Part shown: piece by piece, positions 24,669-34,338 of the stretch
Layout: each line of letters starts with the position of its first letter
How positions within the stretch are numbered: position 1 is the stretch's first letter
DNA from: SAR324 cluster bacterium
GTDB taxonomy: Bacteria > SAR324 > NAC60-12
Direction: 5' to 3'
Assembly: GCA_028281495.1 (NCBI GenBank)
Contig: JANQJU010000029.1
Location: 186,001 to 250,000 of the forward strand
DNA length: 64,000 nt
Notes under the pieces: model-generated
The model's database searches: none
What the model saw: the letters and a program-made list of their open reading frames with translations, nothing else
What the model was told of the DNA's origin: nothing
Translations under genes and position numbers: made by a program

Positions 24669-26975
24669 ATGGAACATGACATTTTACACAGCATCATCAT
24701 AACCATGACCGTTGCAATTGCCGGAGGCATGACACTGATCATGATAGCTGATGCACTGAAATTGCCTTCTATTGGGTTTTTACTCGTGGGTGGGATGATT
24801 TTGGGACCAGAAGTCTTAGGTATTGTGCAACCGGCTGATTTGGGAGTAGGTCTCCGCGTATTTGTGGCGATGGCAGTTGGGATTATCTTATTTGAGGGGT
24901 CGATTGGGTTGAACTTCAATGCGATCAAACACACACCGGGGGCCATTCGTGGTTTGTTGAGTGTGGGAACGGTGGTCACTTGGATTGGATGTGCCGTTGT
25001 GTTGTACGTGGTATGTGGGGTCCCTGCTGAAGTCGCGTTGCTCTGTGGAAGTTTGATTATTGTGAGCGGTCCGACGGTGATTGGTCCTTTGTTGCAAAAG
25101 GTAAGAGTTCGTCAAAAGCTCAAGCATTTGCTCCATTGGGAAGGGGTCTTGATTGATCCTATTGGCGTTTTTGTCGCGTTGTTGTGTTTCGAATTTTTCA
25201 TGCAAGAGGGGTCGACCTTGCACCATTTCGAAGTGTTATTAGCACGAGTTGCGATTGGCTTTGGTTTCGGTTTGGTAGGAGGCTATCTGATGGAAAAGGC
25301 TTTTGTGCACAAGCTGATGCATAAAAGTATTTACAATGTTTTCTTCCTTTCCTTTGCAATCATGTTGTTTGGGATCTCGGACATTCTTGTGAGTGAGGCT
25401 GGTATTTTGACTGTTGTGGTAGCAGGCTCATGGCTTTCTTATCGTATTGGAAAACAACTGAAAGGCGTAGTGCATTTCCATGAAGAAATCGTCCGTCTTA
25501 TTGCAGGAATCGTATTCATTTTACTATCGGCGAACTTGAAATTTGCAGGATTTGCGGAAGTGGGCCTTCCTGGAATTTTAGCTATTTTTCTGATTTTGCT
25601 GTTGGTTCGCCCAGCAAATGTTTTCATTTCGACAGCACGTAGCAGCAATTTGGATCTACGAGAAAAATTATTTTTATCCTGGCTCAACCCACGGGGAATT
25701 GTTGCGGCATCTATGGCATCCTTATTTGCTCTCATTATGTCTCAGCGTGGGAACGAATACGCGGTGTTTTTAGAGAGCTTCGTGTTCATGGTAATTATCA
25801 GCACGGTTTTGATTCATGGTTTCCTCACCGGTCTAGTGGCTAAACTACTGAAGGTGGAAGAAGAACCGCGTACTGACTGGTTGGTTTTAGGGAACAATGC
25901 TTTGGCTTATGGGCTAGCCCGTTTTATTCAGTCAACAGATCGCCAAGTGACATTGATGGACCGAGAAGTGAATTATGATCTGTATCGCGAAACGGACAAA
26001 TTCGAACTGATTACTGCCGATCCTTTGGATGAAGACGTGCTTAAAAGTCCTAAGTTTGACCGGGTGGGATTTTTGATTGCAGCAACTGAAAACCGAGACT
26101 TGAATATCTTAGCTTCTCAAACCTGGGCAGAAGAACTTCTAGAAGAACAGAATACTTATTATTTATGTATCGAACCGATGGCATCCCATCACTGCCGGCC
26201 GATGGTTATGCCGGGTAAGTCCTTAGGACAGCTCAACAATGACTTGCTCCAAGGCAACCTGACCTTGGTGACCCATCATGTGGATGAGGAGCATGGTGGT
26301 TATAAAGATGTATTCAGCAAGGAAGGTGAATTGCTGATGATGCGTCTCAAAGATCAGGTAGCCCCGCCTGACATGCGATTGCTGGAAAATGCAGATGAAG
26401 CCTTATTTATGGTGAGGCATCGTGTGCCACTGTCTCAGTTTGTAAAATCCAATCTGATTTTCACCAGAGTGCCGACCTCCAATGTGGTTTACTTTTTATT
26501 GAACTGTGTGGAATTGGTCGTCAATAACTCGCAATCGATTCTTTCCCACCACTTGGAACAGCTTCTATTGAAAAGTGAGCCGCTTCGTTCGAGTTATCTG
26601 GGCAATGGGATTGCCCTTCCCCGTGTCGCGTCTCCTGAAGTGTTGGAACCATTGGTAGCAGTATTTCAAATTCCGGAGGGTGTGGAATACCTCCCCATGT
26701 CTAAAGAGATGACTCATTTGGTTTTTTTAGCCATTTTGCCTGAAGCGCGGAGCAATTTGATCAAAGACATCACAAAAGAACTGGAAAATATCCGTGATAA
26801 TGATGAAATGCGCCAAAATTTGGTTCAGGCTAACACAGCAGCAGAATTGTTCCTAATGTTACATAGTGCCGATGGTGAATGGGTGCCCGAAGCTGTCCAA
26901 GTCCCTGAAGAAGATTTGGAAAAAGCGGATGCGGTCCGAATTGACCAAGATGCGATTGATAGTTTGTTTGACTGA
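24669..26975 (+). CDS. NhaP-like cation/proton antiporter with TrkA-N-like and EIIA-like tail
   Basis: A 768-residue protein. Residues about 10-395 form a CPA-type antiporter with about twelve helices, including GSLIIVSGPTVIGPLLQKV and HWEGVLIDPIGVFVALL, typical of NhaP-like Na+(K+)/H+ exchangers. From residue about 400 a TrkA-N/RCK-like Rossmann region begins (RTDWLVLGNNALAYGLARFI), but the nucleotide-binding GxGxxG is degraded. Residues about 625-750 look like a PTS EIIA type-2 domain (SSYLGNGIALPRVASP). The phosphorylated His of EIIA (normally PH) is Arg652, so the domain cannot be phosphorylated in the usual way. A paralogue follows 9 nt downstream. Confidence 0.85.
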   Translation: MEHDILHSIIITMTVAIAGGMTLIMIADALKLPSIGFLLVGGMILGPEVLGIVQPADLGVGLRVFVAMAVGIILFEGSIGLNFNAIKHTPGAIRGLLSVGTVVTWIGCAVVLYVVCGVPAEVALLCGSLIIVSGPTVIGPLLQKVRVRQKLKHLLHWEGVLIDPIGVFVALLCFEFFMQEGSTLHHFEVLLARVAIGFGFGLVGGYLMEKAFVHKLMHKSIYNVFFLSFAIMLFGISDILVSEAGILTVVVAGSWLSYRIGKQLKGVVHFHEEIVRLIAGIVFILLSANLKFAGFAEVGLPGILAIFLILLLVRPANVFISTARSSNLDLREKLFLSWLNPRGIVAASMASLFALIMSQRGNEYAVFLESFVFMVIISTVLIHGFLTGLVAKLLKVEEEPRTDWLVLGNNALAYGLARFIQSTDRQVTLMDREVNYDLYRETDKFELITADPLDEDVLKSPKFDRVGFLIAATENRDLNILASQTWAEELLEEQNTYYLCIEPMASHHCRPMVMPGKSLGQLNNDLLQGNLTLVTHHVDEEHGGYKDVFSKEGELLMMRLKDQVAPPDMRLLENADEALFMVRHRVPLSQFVKSNLIFTRVPTSNVVYFLLNCVELVVNNSQSILSHHLEQLLLKSEPLRSSYLGNGIALPRVASPEVLEPLVAVFQIPEGVEYLPMSKEMTHLVFLAILPEARSNLIKDITKELENIRDNDEMRQNLVQANTAAELFLMLHSADGEWVPEAVQVPEEDLEKADAVRIDQDAIDSLFD

Positions 26976-26984
26976 TCTCTAGAA

Positions 26985-29270
26985 ATGCCCCACCTCTATT
27001 TCGCAAAGCGATTCAAATTTCTGAAATTCTCTTTCTTGCTACTGCTCACGGTGGTCTGGATTCCATTCCCCGTTCAGGCTGCCAGTAACACTGCCGATCA
27101 CTCACTCCTGGTGACGTTGGTGACAGCCATCGCAGTCGGCATGAGTCTGCTCATCTTAGCAGATAAACTCAAAATTCCCTCCATTGGGCTTCTGCTTCTT
27201 GCAGGGATTCTGTTAGGACCCGAAGTGGCGGGTGTGGTTTCTCCTAGTTCCTTAGGTTCAGGTTTGCAGGTGTTGGTGGCATTGGCAGTGGGATTGATCC
27301 TGTTTGAAGGAGCCATCTCTCTGGATTTTCGAGCTTTGAAAATGTCTCCTAAAGCGATCCGAGGGCTGCTGAGTGTAGGTGCCGTGATCACTTGGTTGGG
27401 CTGTAGTGCCGTGATTTACTGGGTCTGCGAAGTTCCTTTAGAAATTGCGATTCTTTCTGGCAGTCTGATTATCGTGACGGGGCCTACTGTGATTGCTCCA
27501 TTGTTGCTTCGAGTGAAGGTCAAGCAGCGTTTGGCCCATATCCTACGATGGGAAGGAGTCTTGATTGATCCAATTGGCGTTTTTATTGCGCTGTTATGCT
27601 TTGAATGGATTGTGGTTCCTGGGTCCAGTTGGGATCACGTTACAGCCTTCTTGTTCCGCATTTTGATCGGCGGTGTTTTGGGTATATTGGGTGGACGCTT
27701 CATCGAAGAGGCACTGCGCCGAAAATGGATTCACAAGAGCATGCATAACATTTTTGTGCTTTCATGCTCTGTACTATTATTTGGAGTATCCGATTTGATC
27801 TCCAGTGAATCGGGTATCTTAACAGTCGTGGTGGCAGGGTGCTGGTTGGCTCAACGCATGGGGGAAGAGATTAAGGGCATCATCCATTTTCACGAGGAAT
27901 TGGTGCGTTTGGTCATTGGGGTGTTGTTTATTTTGCTTTCAGCCAACTTGGAACTTTCGGGCTTTGTCAATCTTGGATGGAATGGCCCGTTGGCGTTGTT
28001 TTTGATTCTGCTGCTGGTTCGTCCGGCGAATGTCTTTCTTTCCACGATCACGTCTTCCCTCTCGTTGCGCGAAAAGTTTTTTCTATCATGGTTGAATCCA
28101 CGAGGCATTGTTGCTGCTTCGATGGCTTCTTTGTTTGCTTTGTTGCTCGTGGAACCTCACGACGAATATGCTTGGTTTTTGGAGAGTTTTACCTTTTTTG
28201 TGATCATCACCACGGTATTGATCCAAGGGTTTTTCACAGGGTTTGTGGCCCGTTTGTTCAATGTAGAAGCCGAACCACGAACCGATTGGCTCGTAGTGGG
28301 GAGCGATTCCATCGCATTTGGTATGGCCCGGTTTCTTCAATCGGTCGGATTGACTGTCTCGATGGTTGATCGCAGTATGAATTACGACTTCTACCAGGAA
28401 ACCGATCATTTTGAGTTGATCGAAATGGACATCCTGGAGATCAAGCCCCTCCACGATCCTCGTTATGATAAAATTGGTTATGTGCTGTGCGCTACCACCA
28501 ATAAAGATCTCAATATTCTTGCTTCTCAGGTCTGGAGTGATGAGATTTTGGAACCGGAACAGGTGTTAATCTTGACCACCGAGCCGATTTCCCAAGAGGG
28601 TGTTCCAATCATTTTAAACGATGAATCCTTAGCCCATGTCGACCACGGTCTACTACAAGACGATTTGAGTTTGGTGACCCGCCGTGCTGAAAATGAAGAT
28701 CAACGCATGCAGCTGTTCACCTCCGAAGGAGAACTATTGATGATGCGAGTGGGAGACCGTGTGCTTCCTCCAGACATGAGACACATTCATGAAGCTACAG
28801 AATTCTTATTTTTAGTTAAACACACTCAGCCATTGAGTCACTATCTCCGCAGTAATTTGATTTTTCCTGAAATGACCCCTTCAGACATTGTGAGTTTCTT
28901 ACTCACTTGCGCAGAGCGGGTGGCGAACGAGTTGGAATATATCGATGTGGATACTTTGAGTACCGAGCTTCTCAAAACCGAACCTCTGCTTTCCAGTTAC
29001 ATTGGAAATGGGATTGCAGTTCCCCGTGTGTTTTCATCCAAAATTGTCGATGTTGTTTGTGCTGTTATCCGGGTTCCGGAAGGTGTCCAATACATTCCTG
29101 GCTCCAAACACAAAGCCCATCTGCTCTTTTTCGTGGTTGCCCCCGAATCGAAACAAAATGTCCTAACCGATCTCCTCCATAAAATTGAAAACATTCGTGA
29201 CGATTCCCGCTTACGAAACGCCCTCCTCCAAGAAAACGATCCAAAAGAAATTTTTCTTTTGTTTCAGTAA
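26985..29270 (+). CDS. Second NhaP-like antiporter with TrkA-N-like and EIIA-like tail
   Basis: This 761-residue paralogue of the preceding gene has the same domain order. It begins with an added signal-like hydrophobic segment (FLKFSFLLLLTVVWIPFPV, ending VQA). The antiporter core shows IIVTGPTVIAPLLLRV and RWEGVLIDPIGVFIALL. The RCK-like region starts RTDWLVVGSDSIAFGMARFL, again without a full GxGxxG. The EIIA-like end has GNGIAVPRVFSS, with Arg681 at the usual His position. The two genes are 9 nt apart and surely co-transcribed. Tandem duplication followed by divergence is the simple explanation, and a heteromeric or ion-specific split is possible. Confidence 0.85.
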   Translation: MPHLYFAKRFKFLKFSFLLLLTVVWIPFPVQAASNTADHSLLVTLVTAIAVGMSLLILADKLKIPSIGLLLLAGILLGPEVAGVVSPSSLGSGLQVLVALAVGLILFEGAISLDFRALKMSPKAIRGLLSVGAVITWLGCSAVIYWVCEVPLEIAILSGSLIIVTGPTVIAPLLLRVKVKQRLAHILRWEGVLIDPIGVFIALLCFEWIVVPGSSWDHVTAFLFRILIGGVLGILGGRFIEEALRRKWIHKSMHNIFVLSCSVLLFGVSDLISSESGILTVVVAGCWLAQRMGEEIKGIIHFHEELVRLVIGVLFILLSANLELSGFVNLGWNGPLALFLILLLVRPANVFLSTITSSLSLREKFFLSWLNPRGIVAASMASLFALLLVEPHDEYAWFLESFTFFVIITTVLIQGFFTGFVARLFNVEAEPRTDWLVVGSDSIAFGMARFLQSVGLTVSMVDRSMNYDFYQETDHFELIEMDILEIKPLHDPRYDKIGYVLCATTNKDLNILASQVWSDEILEPEQVLILTTEPISQEGVPIILNDESLAHVDHGLLQDDLSLVTRRAENEDQRMQLFTSEGELLMMRVGDRVLPPDMRHIHEATEFLFLVKHTQPLSHYLRSNLIFPEMTPSDIVSFLLTCAERVANELEYIDVDTLSTELLKTEPLLSSYIGNGIAVPRVFSSKIVDVVCAVIRVPEGVQYIPGSKHKAHLLFFVVAPESKQNVLTDLLHKIENIRDDSRLRNALLQENDPKEIFLLFQ

Positions 29271-29344
29271 ACCAATTTATCCATCTGGCCACACACCTGG
29301 CTTTATCTTGAGAGAGAGTGGCTGCTTTATTTTTTTTATAGGGA

Positions 29345-30934
29345 TTAAGAGATTGCGGCGACTTTGATCGTGCTGTTATTGAAGTCAGTGCCTTCTTGCC
29401 AAATCGCGTAGAGATGGTTGTTGACAGCAGCTAAGCTCGGCGAATCGGCGCACATGCTTTCATCTTGGTTCAGACCTATTTTGTGTTCTGTGGTTTCGTG
29501 TCCGGGAGCAGCATTGTCGACAAAACGCCAAGTGGAAATATTGGCAGTGGGTTGATACTGGGCCATTCGAACTTGGTATCCAGAACCATTCTCTTCAGTC
29601 CAAATGGCATACAGACGATTTCGGTATATGGTCAAATTAGGACCTTCAGCCCGTTGTTCAGGGTCCCAATTGAGTCCATTACCGCTATAGCTTTGATTTG
29701 CCGAAGTCCATGCTGGGGTATCGGCATGGGCATTGTATCGAGACACATGAACTAAACCGCTCTCCGTCCATATTGCATAGAGGGAGTCTTCAAAGCTTAC
29801 CATTTTTGCCGGACGAACCTCAGAACCTTGATTGATACCATCACGGGCCTCTCCTCCATCTACAAAATTCCACGAAGGCATGTCATCGTTGCCCGAGTAT
29901 TCGGCAACTCGAATTTGCTGATCGCCTCCTGCATGGGTCTGCCGCCAAATCATGTAAAGAACGTCTCGATTGACAACCAACTGTGGAGATAAAATGTTTT
30001 CTGTAGCCGTGGTGCTGTATCGGTTGAGACTCTCAAAACCTTCCCCGGTTACAGTTTTCCAAGTGGATTCGGCCTCATGATAGACAGCCGCTTGGATTTC
30101 ACGAATCCCATGGCAACTACTTTCCCAAGTGGCATAAAGCCGGGAATCAAACACGGCTAACTGTGGAAACCGCTCATTGTACCCTGTATTCAAACCCCCT
30201 TGCGGTTCGTCGCCATCCACAAATTCCCAGTGGCTGTTTCCTTTGTATACCGCCACGTGGATGCGATACTTGTCTGTATGCTCAGACCAAGCGACATAGA
30301 TTTCTGAGTTGAACACAACCGTATGGGCAAACTCTGCATGGGGGGCATTGCGATACAATCCCCCATTATCAATGAACTCCCAAGATGGGGTTTCATTAGT
30401 TCCAGTGAAACGTGCTAATCGGACCGTTTTCATGTGATCGCCTACTTCGGTCCAGATAGCATAAAGGCATGAATCCATTTCCATCATGTAGGGAACTTGC
30501 CCTTTCCCTGCTTGATTCAAACCTTCAAAATTCGCCGATTCTCCTTGAATGTAATCCCAACGATGTCCCAGAAAGACTGAATATTCTTCAGAAAGTTGAC
30601 TGTTTTGTACGGGATAATGGGTGCGGAAGCGGTAGTAATAATCTTGACCACCATCGAGGTTTTCATCGGTATGCTGAGGTTCGGTGGTATTGACGATTTG
30701 TATCGTTGAGGTTCCAGAGGTCTCCGTGCGATGCACACTATAAGTGGCCCATGAACGAAGCGGCTCGTTCCATGCTAAATCGATGGAACCCATTTTAGGA
30801 TCAGGAACAGTTTTCACGTGACGAGGAGGGGGGAACATATAGTCCACGACCCGTTGCGGGGTGATTGGATAGCGGGTTCCGATTCTTCTTAATGGTTTGG
30901 CTTTACGATGAGCTAACTTCGTAGCATCTAGCAT
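29345..30934 (-). CDS. FN3-like plus seven-repeat beta-propeller protein
   Basis: The 529-residue protein has a basic N-terminus (about residues 1-35) without a clear signal peptide. A fibronectin-III-like domain follows (residues about 38-125: PPPRHVKTVP, IDLAWNEP, YYYRFRTHYP). Residues about 130-529 hold seven repeats of about 55 residues with the consensus P-x-L-x-x-(Y/F)-x-x-x-LYAIW-x-E ... RVA-x-Y ... W-x-FVDGG ... GLNQ. Seven such units suggest a closed seven-bladed propeller. The function is unknown; carbohydrate or surface binding is one possibility. It converges with the antiporter pair and is divergent from a small zinc-ribbon gene across 400 nt. Confidence 0.7.
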   Translation of the reverse strand: MLDATKLAHRKAKPLRRIGTRYPITPQRVVDYMFPPPRHVKTVPDPKMGSIDLAWNEPLRSWATYSVHRTETSGTSTIQIVNTTEPQHTDENLDGGQDYYYRFRTHYPVQNSQLSEEYSVFLGHRWDYIQGESANFEGLNQAGKGQVPYMMEMDSCLYAIWTEVGDHMKTVRLARFTGTNETPSWEFIDNGGLYRNAPHAEFAHTVVFNSEIYVAWSEHTDKYRIHVAVYKGNSHWEFVDGDEPQGGLNTGYNERFPQLAVFDSRLYATWESSCHGIREIQAAVYHEAESTWKTVTGEGFESLNRYSTTATENILSPQLVVNRDVLYMIWRQTHAGGDQQIRVAEYSGNDDMPSWNFVDGGEARDGINQGSEVRPAKMVSFEDSLYAIWTESGLVHVSRYNAHADTPAWTSANQSYSGNGLNWDPEQRAEGPNLTIYRNRLYAIWTEENGSGYQVRMAQYQPTANISTWRFVDNAAPGHETTEHKIGLNQDESMCADSPSLAAVNNHLYAIWQEGTDFNNSTIKVAAIS

Positions 30935-31093
30935 GAGACCTCCTTGATCACCTTTTGGTTTGACTGAGAGTTTCCTGATAGGGAGTGAATGTTTAATGTT
31001 ACAGGTGAGTGTTCCGTCGCTCGACCTTCATAGAAGTAAGATAACCCACATCTGAAAAAAATGGCCGAATTTATCAGGAAAATCATATTTTGT

Positions 31094-31112
31094 TGTTCAC
31101 CTATAGTGAACA
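31094..31112. promoter_or_regulatory. Inverted repeat TGTTCAC-N5-GTGAACA in a divergent promoter region
   Basis: A perfect 7+5+7 palindrome lies in the 400-nt gap (30935-31334) between the propeller gene and the divergent zinc-ribbon gene, about 160 nt and 220 nt from their starts. Its form suits a dimeric repressor or activator. Apart from AT-rich sequence with no clear promoter, I see nothing else in the gap. Confidence 0.5.
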
Positions 31113-31334
31113 CAGTAGGAGAACAGAGGGAGTGAAATTAGAAGAAAGCTTTTTAATTACAACTTATTAAAAACTTTTGCAGAGAGTCGGAAAAGATCAA
31201 TTGAAAGGTGAACAAAATGAAGAAACGATTTGGTTTTGCAATATTTTGTAAAGACAAACGTTCATGCTACCATTTGGCTTTTCATGGAATCTTTCAGAAA
31301 ATTTCATTCATGTTCGATCCTGGTTAATTGAGTT

Positions 31335-31658
31335 ATGAAAAAACTCTCTGCCGCTGAAGTGCCTGAAGAGTGGCTTCGTTGTGTACGGTGCGAAAGCAAG
31401 AATGTCGAACTGTTCTATAATGAACGAGTTCAAGGGTACTATGTCACTGAGTGTAAAGACTGTGGATCGTATTCGGAAATTTATCGGGCCGATGTCTTAC
31501 AAAAATATCGTCCGCACAAGCCCCGCAAGACAGGAGATGAAGAAGTGCCTTGGGTCAGTCAGTTAACCCCAAAACAGAATTTTTCGTGGAAAGATCGCAA
31601 AACAGCCTTGATTGATCGGCTGTTTGCGAAAATTCGAGATAAAAAGGGAAGGAGGTGA
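31335..31658 (+). CDS. Small zinc-ribbon protein of unknown function
   Basis: A 107-residue protein. Two CxxC knuckles, RCVRCESKN and ECKDCGSYSE, about 28 residues apart, form a likely zinc ribbon in the first half. The second half is basic (KYRPHKPRKTGD, KDRKTALIDRLFAKIRDKKGRR), which suits nucleic-acid binding. It ends 12 nt from the convergent stop of lon. I do not recognise the family. The coding pattern and zinc ligands support a real gene. Confidence 0.65.
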   Translation: MKKLSAAEVPEEWLRCVRCESKNVELFYNERVQGYYVTECKDCGSYSEIYRADVLQKYRPHKPRKTGDEEVPWVSQLTPKQNFSWKDRKTALIDRLFAKIRDKKGRR

Positions 31659-31670
31659 AGTGTCGTTTGA

Positions 31671-34232
31671 TTACTCTGGAGCCATGTCCAGTTCTAACGC
31701 AATTTCAGCCACTTCGTGATAGTGGCTCACTAGGTGGAAAGAGAGTCCCTCTTTCACGTGGTCAGGAAGTTCGGAATAATCTTTTTCATTTTCTTTAGGT
31801 AGGATCACTTTGTAGATTCCAGCCTGTTTGGCACCGATTACTTTTTCTTTGATCCCACCTACTGGAAGCACATAACCGGTTAATGTGAGTTCACCGGTCA
31901 TGGCCAAGGCCTCACTCACAGGTTGGTCTAATGCTAAAGACAGCAAACTGGTTGCCATTGCGATTCCAGCCGAAGGGCCGTCTTTGGGGGTTGCTCCTGC
32001 GGGAACATGAAGATGCACCGCATGTTTACTTAGGAAATTTGTTTTCTTACTGATTTTCTTAAGTAGTGCTTGAACATAACTGTGGGCAATCGAAGAAGAT
32101 TCCTTCATCACCTCACCCAACTGCCCTGTTAGCTTGAATTCATTTTTAGCTCTGGCAATCGTGGCCGATTCAATATACAGCACCGAGCCACCCAAGGGCG
32201 TCCATGCCAATCCACGAACCACCCCAGGTTTGGGATTTTTGTGGAACGACTCTTCCGTAAATATGGGTTTACCCAAAAAATCTTCTAGGTTGTCAGCAGT
32301 TAAAGTGATGGTTCGCTTATGACCACGCACGATCTTTGTGGCAACTGCTCGCAAAACCGCATGTAATTTTTTTTCTAAAGAACGAACCCCTGCCTCTTTT
32401 GCATATTCCAAAATAATACGTTGCAAAGCATCTCGACGGAAAGACACCTGTTTGGTTTGCAACCCACATTCTTTCAACAACTTAGGCAACAAGTGTTTTT
32501 GTGCAATATGAAGTTTCTCTTCCAGGATATAACCAGATAGCTTGATCACTTCCATTCGATCAATCAAGGCTGGAGGAATTGTATCCATCATATTGGCCGT
32601 TGCAATGAACAGCACGTTTGAAAGGTCGAATCGAATATCCAGGTAATGATCTTGGAATTCTTGATTTTGTTCAGGGTCTAAAATTTCCAACAAAACCGAA
32701 AATGGATCGCCTCGATAGCTGGCTCCTACTTTATCCAACTCATCGAGCATGATTACAGGGTTGGAGGTTTTCACGGCCCTCAAAGCGTGGAGTAACTTAC
32801 CTGGCATCGCTCCAACATAGGTCCTTCGGTGTCCTTTCAATTCAGATTCGTCATGCATACCACCCACTGAAAAGCGATAAAACTGGCGCCCTAATGCTTC
32901 AGCGACTGATTTTCCCAGCGAAGTTTTCCCCACACCGGGGGGACCGACCAAACACAAGATCGAACCACGTACGGATCCACGGAGCTTGCTCACTCCGATG
33001 AATTCCAAAATGCGTTTTTTCACATCTTCCAAGCCTGCATGATGTCGATTCAATACTCGTTCTGCGGCACGTAAACCCAGTTTGTCTTTGGAATGGACTC
33101 CCCAAGGCAAGCAGGCCACCCAATCCAAATACTGGTGGATCACATAAAATTCTGGGGATTGCTCGTCCAGCATTTCGTAGCGTTCCAATTCCAAATGGAC
33201 TCGTTCTTTCGCCTCTTCCGTGAGTTTCAAAGCAGAAAATTGCTCTTTAAAACGCTGCAAATCTAGATGCTTGCGGTCTTGTTCCAAACCCAATTCCAGT
33301 TTGATTGCTTTGAGTTGCTCCCGCAGAAAAAATTCTCGTTGATGTTTGGAAAGCTTTTCCTCAATCTTTTGGTTGATTCTCTCTTTCAAGACACTCAAGT
33401 CGTATTCTTCCCTTAACAATACCAGTGTCTTTTCCATACGAGAGGTCAGATCCTCAGTTTCCAAAATTTCTTGCAGATCGATGCTTTTGGCATTGGTGAC
33501 CGAGACTGCCAAATCTGTCAGCATGACTGGTTTGTTGATATCCACCTGAGACAGCAGGTAGTTCATTTCCTGTGAAAAAATTGGATTGTGCGGAATGATC
33601 TCTTTAATTGCTGAAATGATTGCCGCCCCACACGCTTTGATTTCTTCGGACGTATCTTCTTCTGGTTCCGACTCTTCAATGTATTCCACATCTGCCATGA
33701 AGTGCCCGTCTTCCTTGGTCATCGACAATACCCGGAATCGGCGTAATGTGCTCATCATGAACTGGCAACTTTTGTCGGGAAGTTCGACCCAATTCACAAC
33801 ATAAGCAGCAGTTCCCAATTGATAAAATTGGTCTTCTGAATCCACTTCAATCAATTCAGAATTGCCATCGGTTTTTTCTGGATCTACGAGTAACAAACCG
33901 ACGATATCGTTGGTTTGTTCCATTGTTTTTCGAATCCATTCGCTAGTTGGCATGTTGCCTCCAAGCATTGTTAAAATGCCAGGAAACATTGGACGGTGGA
34001 ATAGAGGAAAAATTGGGATGCGTTTGGGCAAGCGAGCTAAGGAAATGACAGTTCCATCAGAGTCGATCAGAAGAATTTTTTCTTCTGTATCTTCAATTTC
34101 TCCAATATCTTCTGTTTCTTCGGTCTCTTGGAGATCTTCAATTTCTTCTACAATGTCTTGGGATGGTGCTTCTAGATCTTTTGTTTCGGGGAGAGTTTCC
34201 GAAGGGTCGGCTGTTTTTTTTTTACGGGCCAT
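31671..34232 (-). CDS. lon: ATP-dependent protease Lon
   Basis: The 853-residue protein has the full Lon layout. An N-terminal substrate domain (LPKRIPIFPLFHRPMFPG) comes first, then an AAA+ module with Walker A GPPGVGKTSLGKS and Walker B VIMLDELDKVG. The protease domain follows, with the catalytic Ser in KDGPSAGIAMATSL (near residue 755) and Lys in VGGIKEKVIGAKQAG (near 797). Lon degrades misfolded and regulatory proteins in the cytoplasm. A strongly acidic extension of about 55 residues rich in Glu and Asp precedes the N-domain, which is unusual. It is the last gene of the long minus-strand block, 106 nt after htpG. Confidence 0.97.
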   Translation of the reverse strand: MARKKKTADPSETLPETKDLEAPSQDIVEEIEDLQETEETEDIGEIEDTEEKILLIDSDGTVISLARLPKRIPIFPLFHRPMFPGILTMLGGNMPTSEWIRKTMEQTNDIVGLLLVDPEKTDGNSELIEVDSEDQFYQLGTAAYVVNWVELPDKSCQFMMSTLRRFRVLSMTKEDGHFMADVEYIEESEPEEDTSEEIKACGAAIISAIKEIIPHNPIFSQEMNYLLSQVDINKPVMLTDLAVSVTNAKSIDLQEILETEDLTSRMEKTLVLLREEYDLSVLKERINQKIEEKLSKHQREFFLREQLKAIKLELGLEQDRKHLDLQRFKEQFSALKLTEEAKERVHLELERYEMLDEQSPEFYVIHQYLDWVACLPWGVHSKDKLGLRAAERVLNRHHAGLEDVKKRILEFIGVSKLRGSVRGSILCLVGPPGVGKTSLGKSVAEALGRQFYRFSVGGMHDESELKGHRRTYVGAMPGKLLHALRAVKTSNPVIMLDELDKVGASYRGDPFSVLLEILDPEQNQEFQDHYLDIRFDLSNVLFIATANMMDTIPPALIDRMEVIKLSGYILEEKLHIAQKHLLPKLLKECGLQTKQVSFRRDALQRIILEYAKEAGVRSLEKKLHAVLRAVATKIVRGHKRTITLTADNLEDFLGKPIFTEESFHKNPKPGVVRGLAWTPLGGSVLYIESATIARAKNEFKLTGQLGEVMKESSSIAHSYVQALLKKISKKTNFLSKHAVHLHVPAGATPKDGPSAGIAMATSLLSLALDQPVSEALAMTGELTLTGYVLPVGGIKEKVIGAKQAGIYKVILPKENEKDYSELPDHVKEGLSFHLVSHYHEVAEIALELDMAPE

Positions 34233-34338
34233 TATCGCTCCTGCTAGCGGCCTGAATCAAACGGGTCGATAGGAGAGTCCAATCGAGGTGGTGTATCGGG
34301 GAAGGGCGGAGAAGACTCCCCGCCCAAACAAATGGGGG

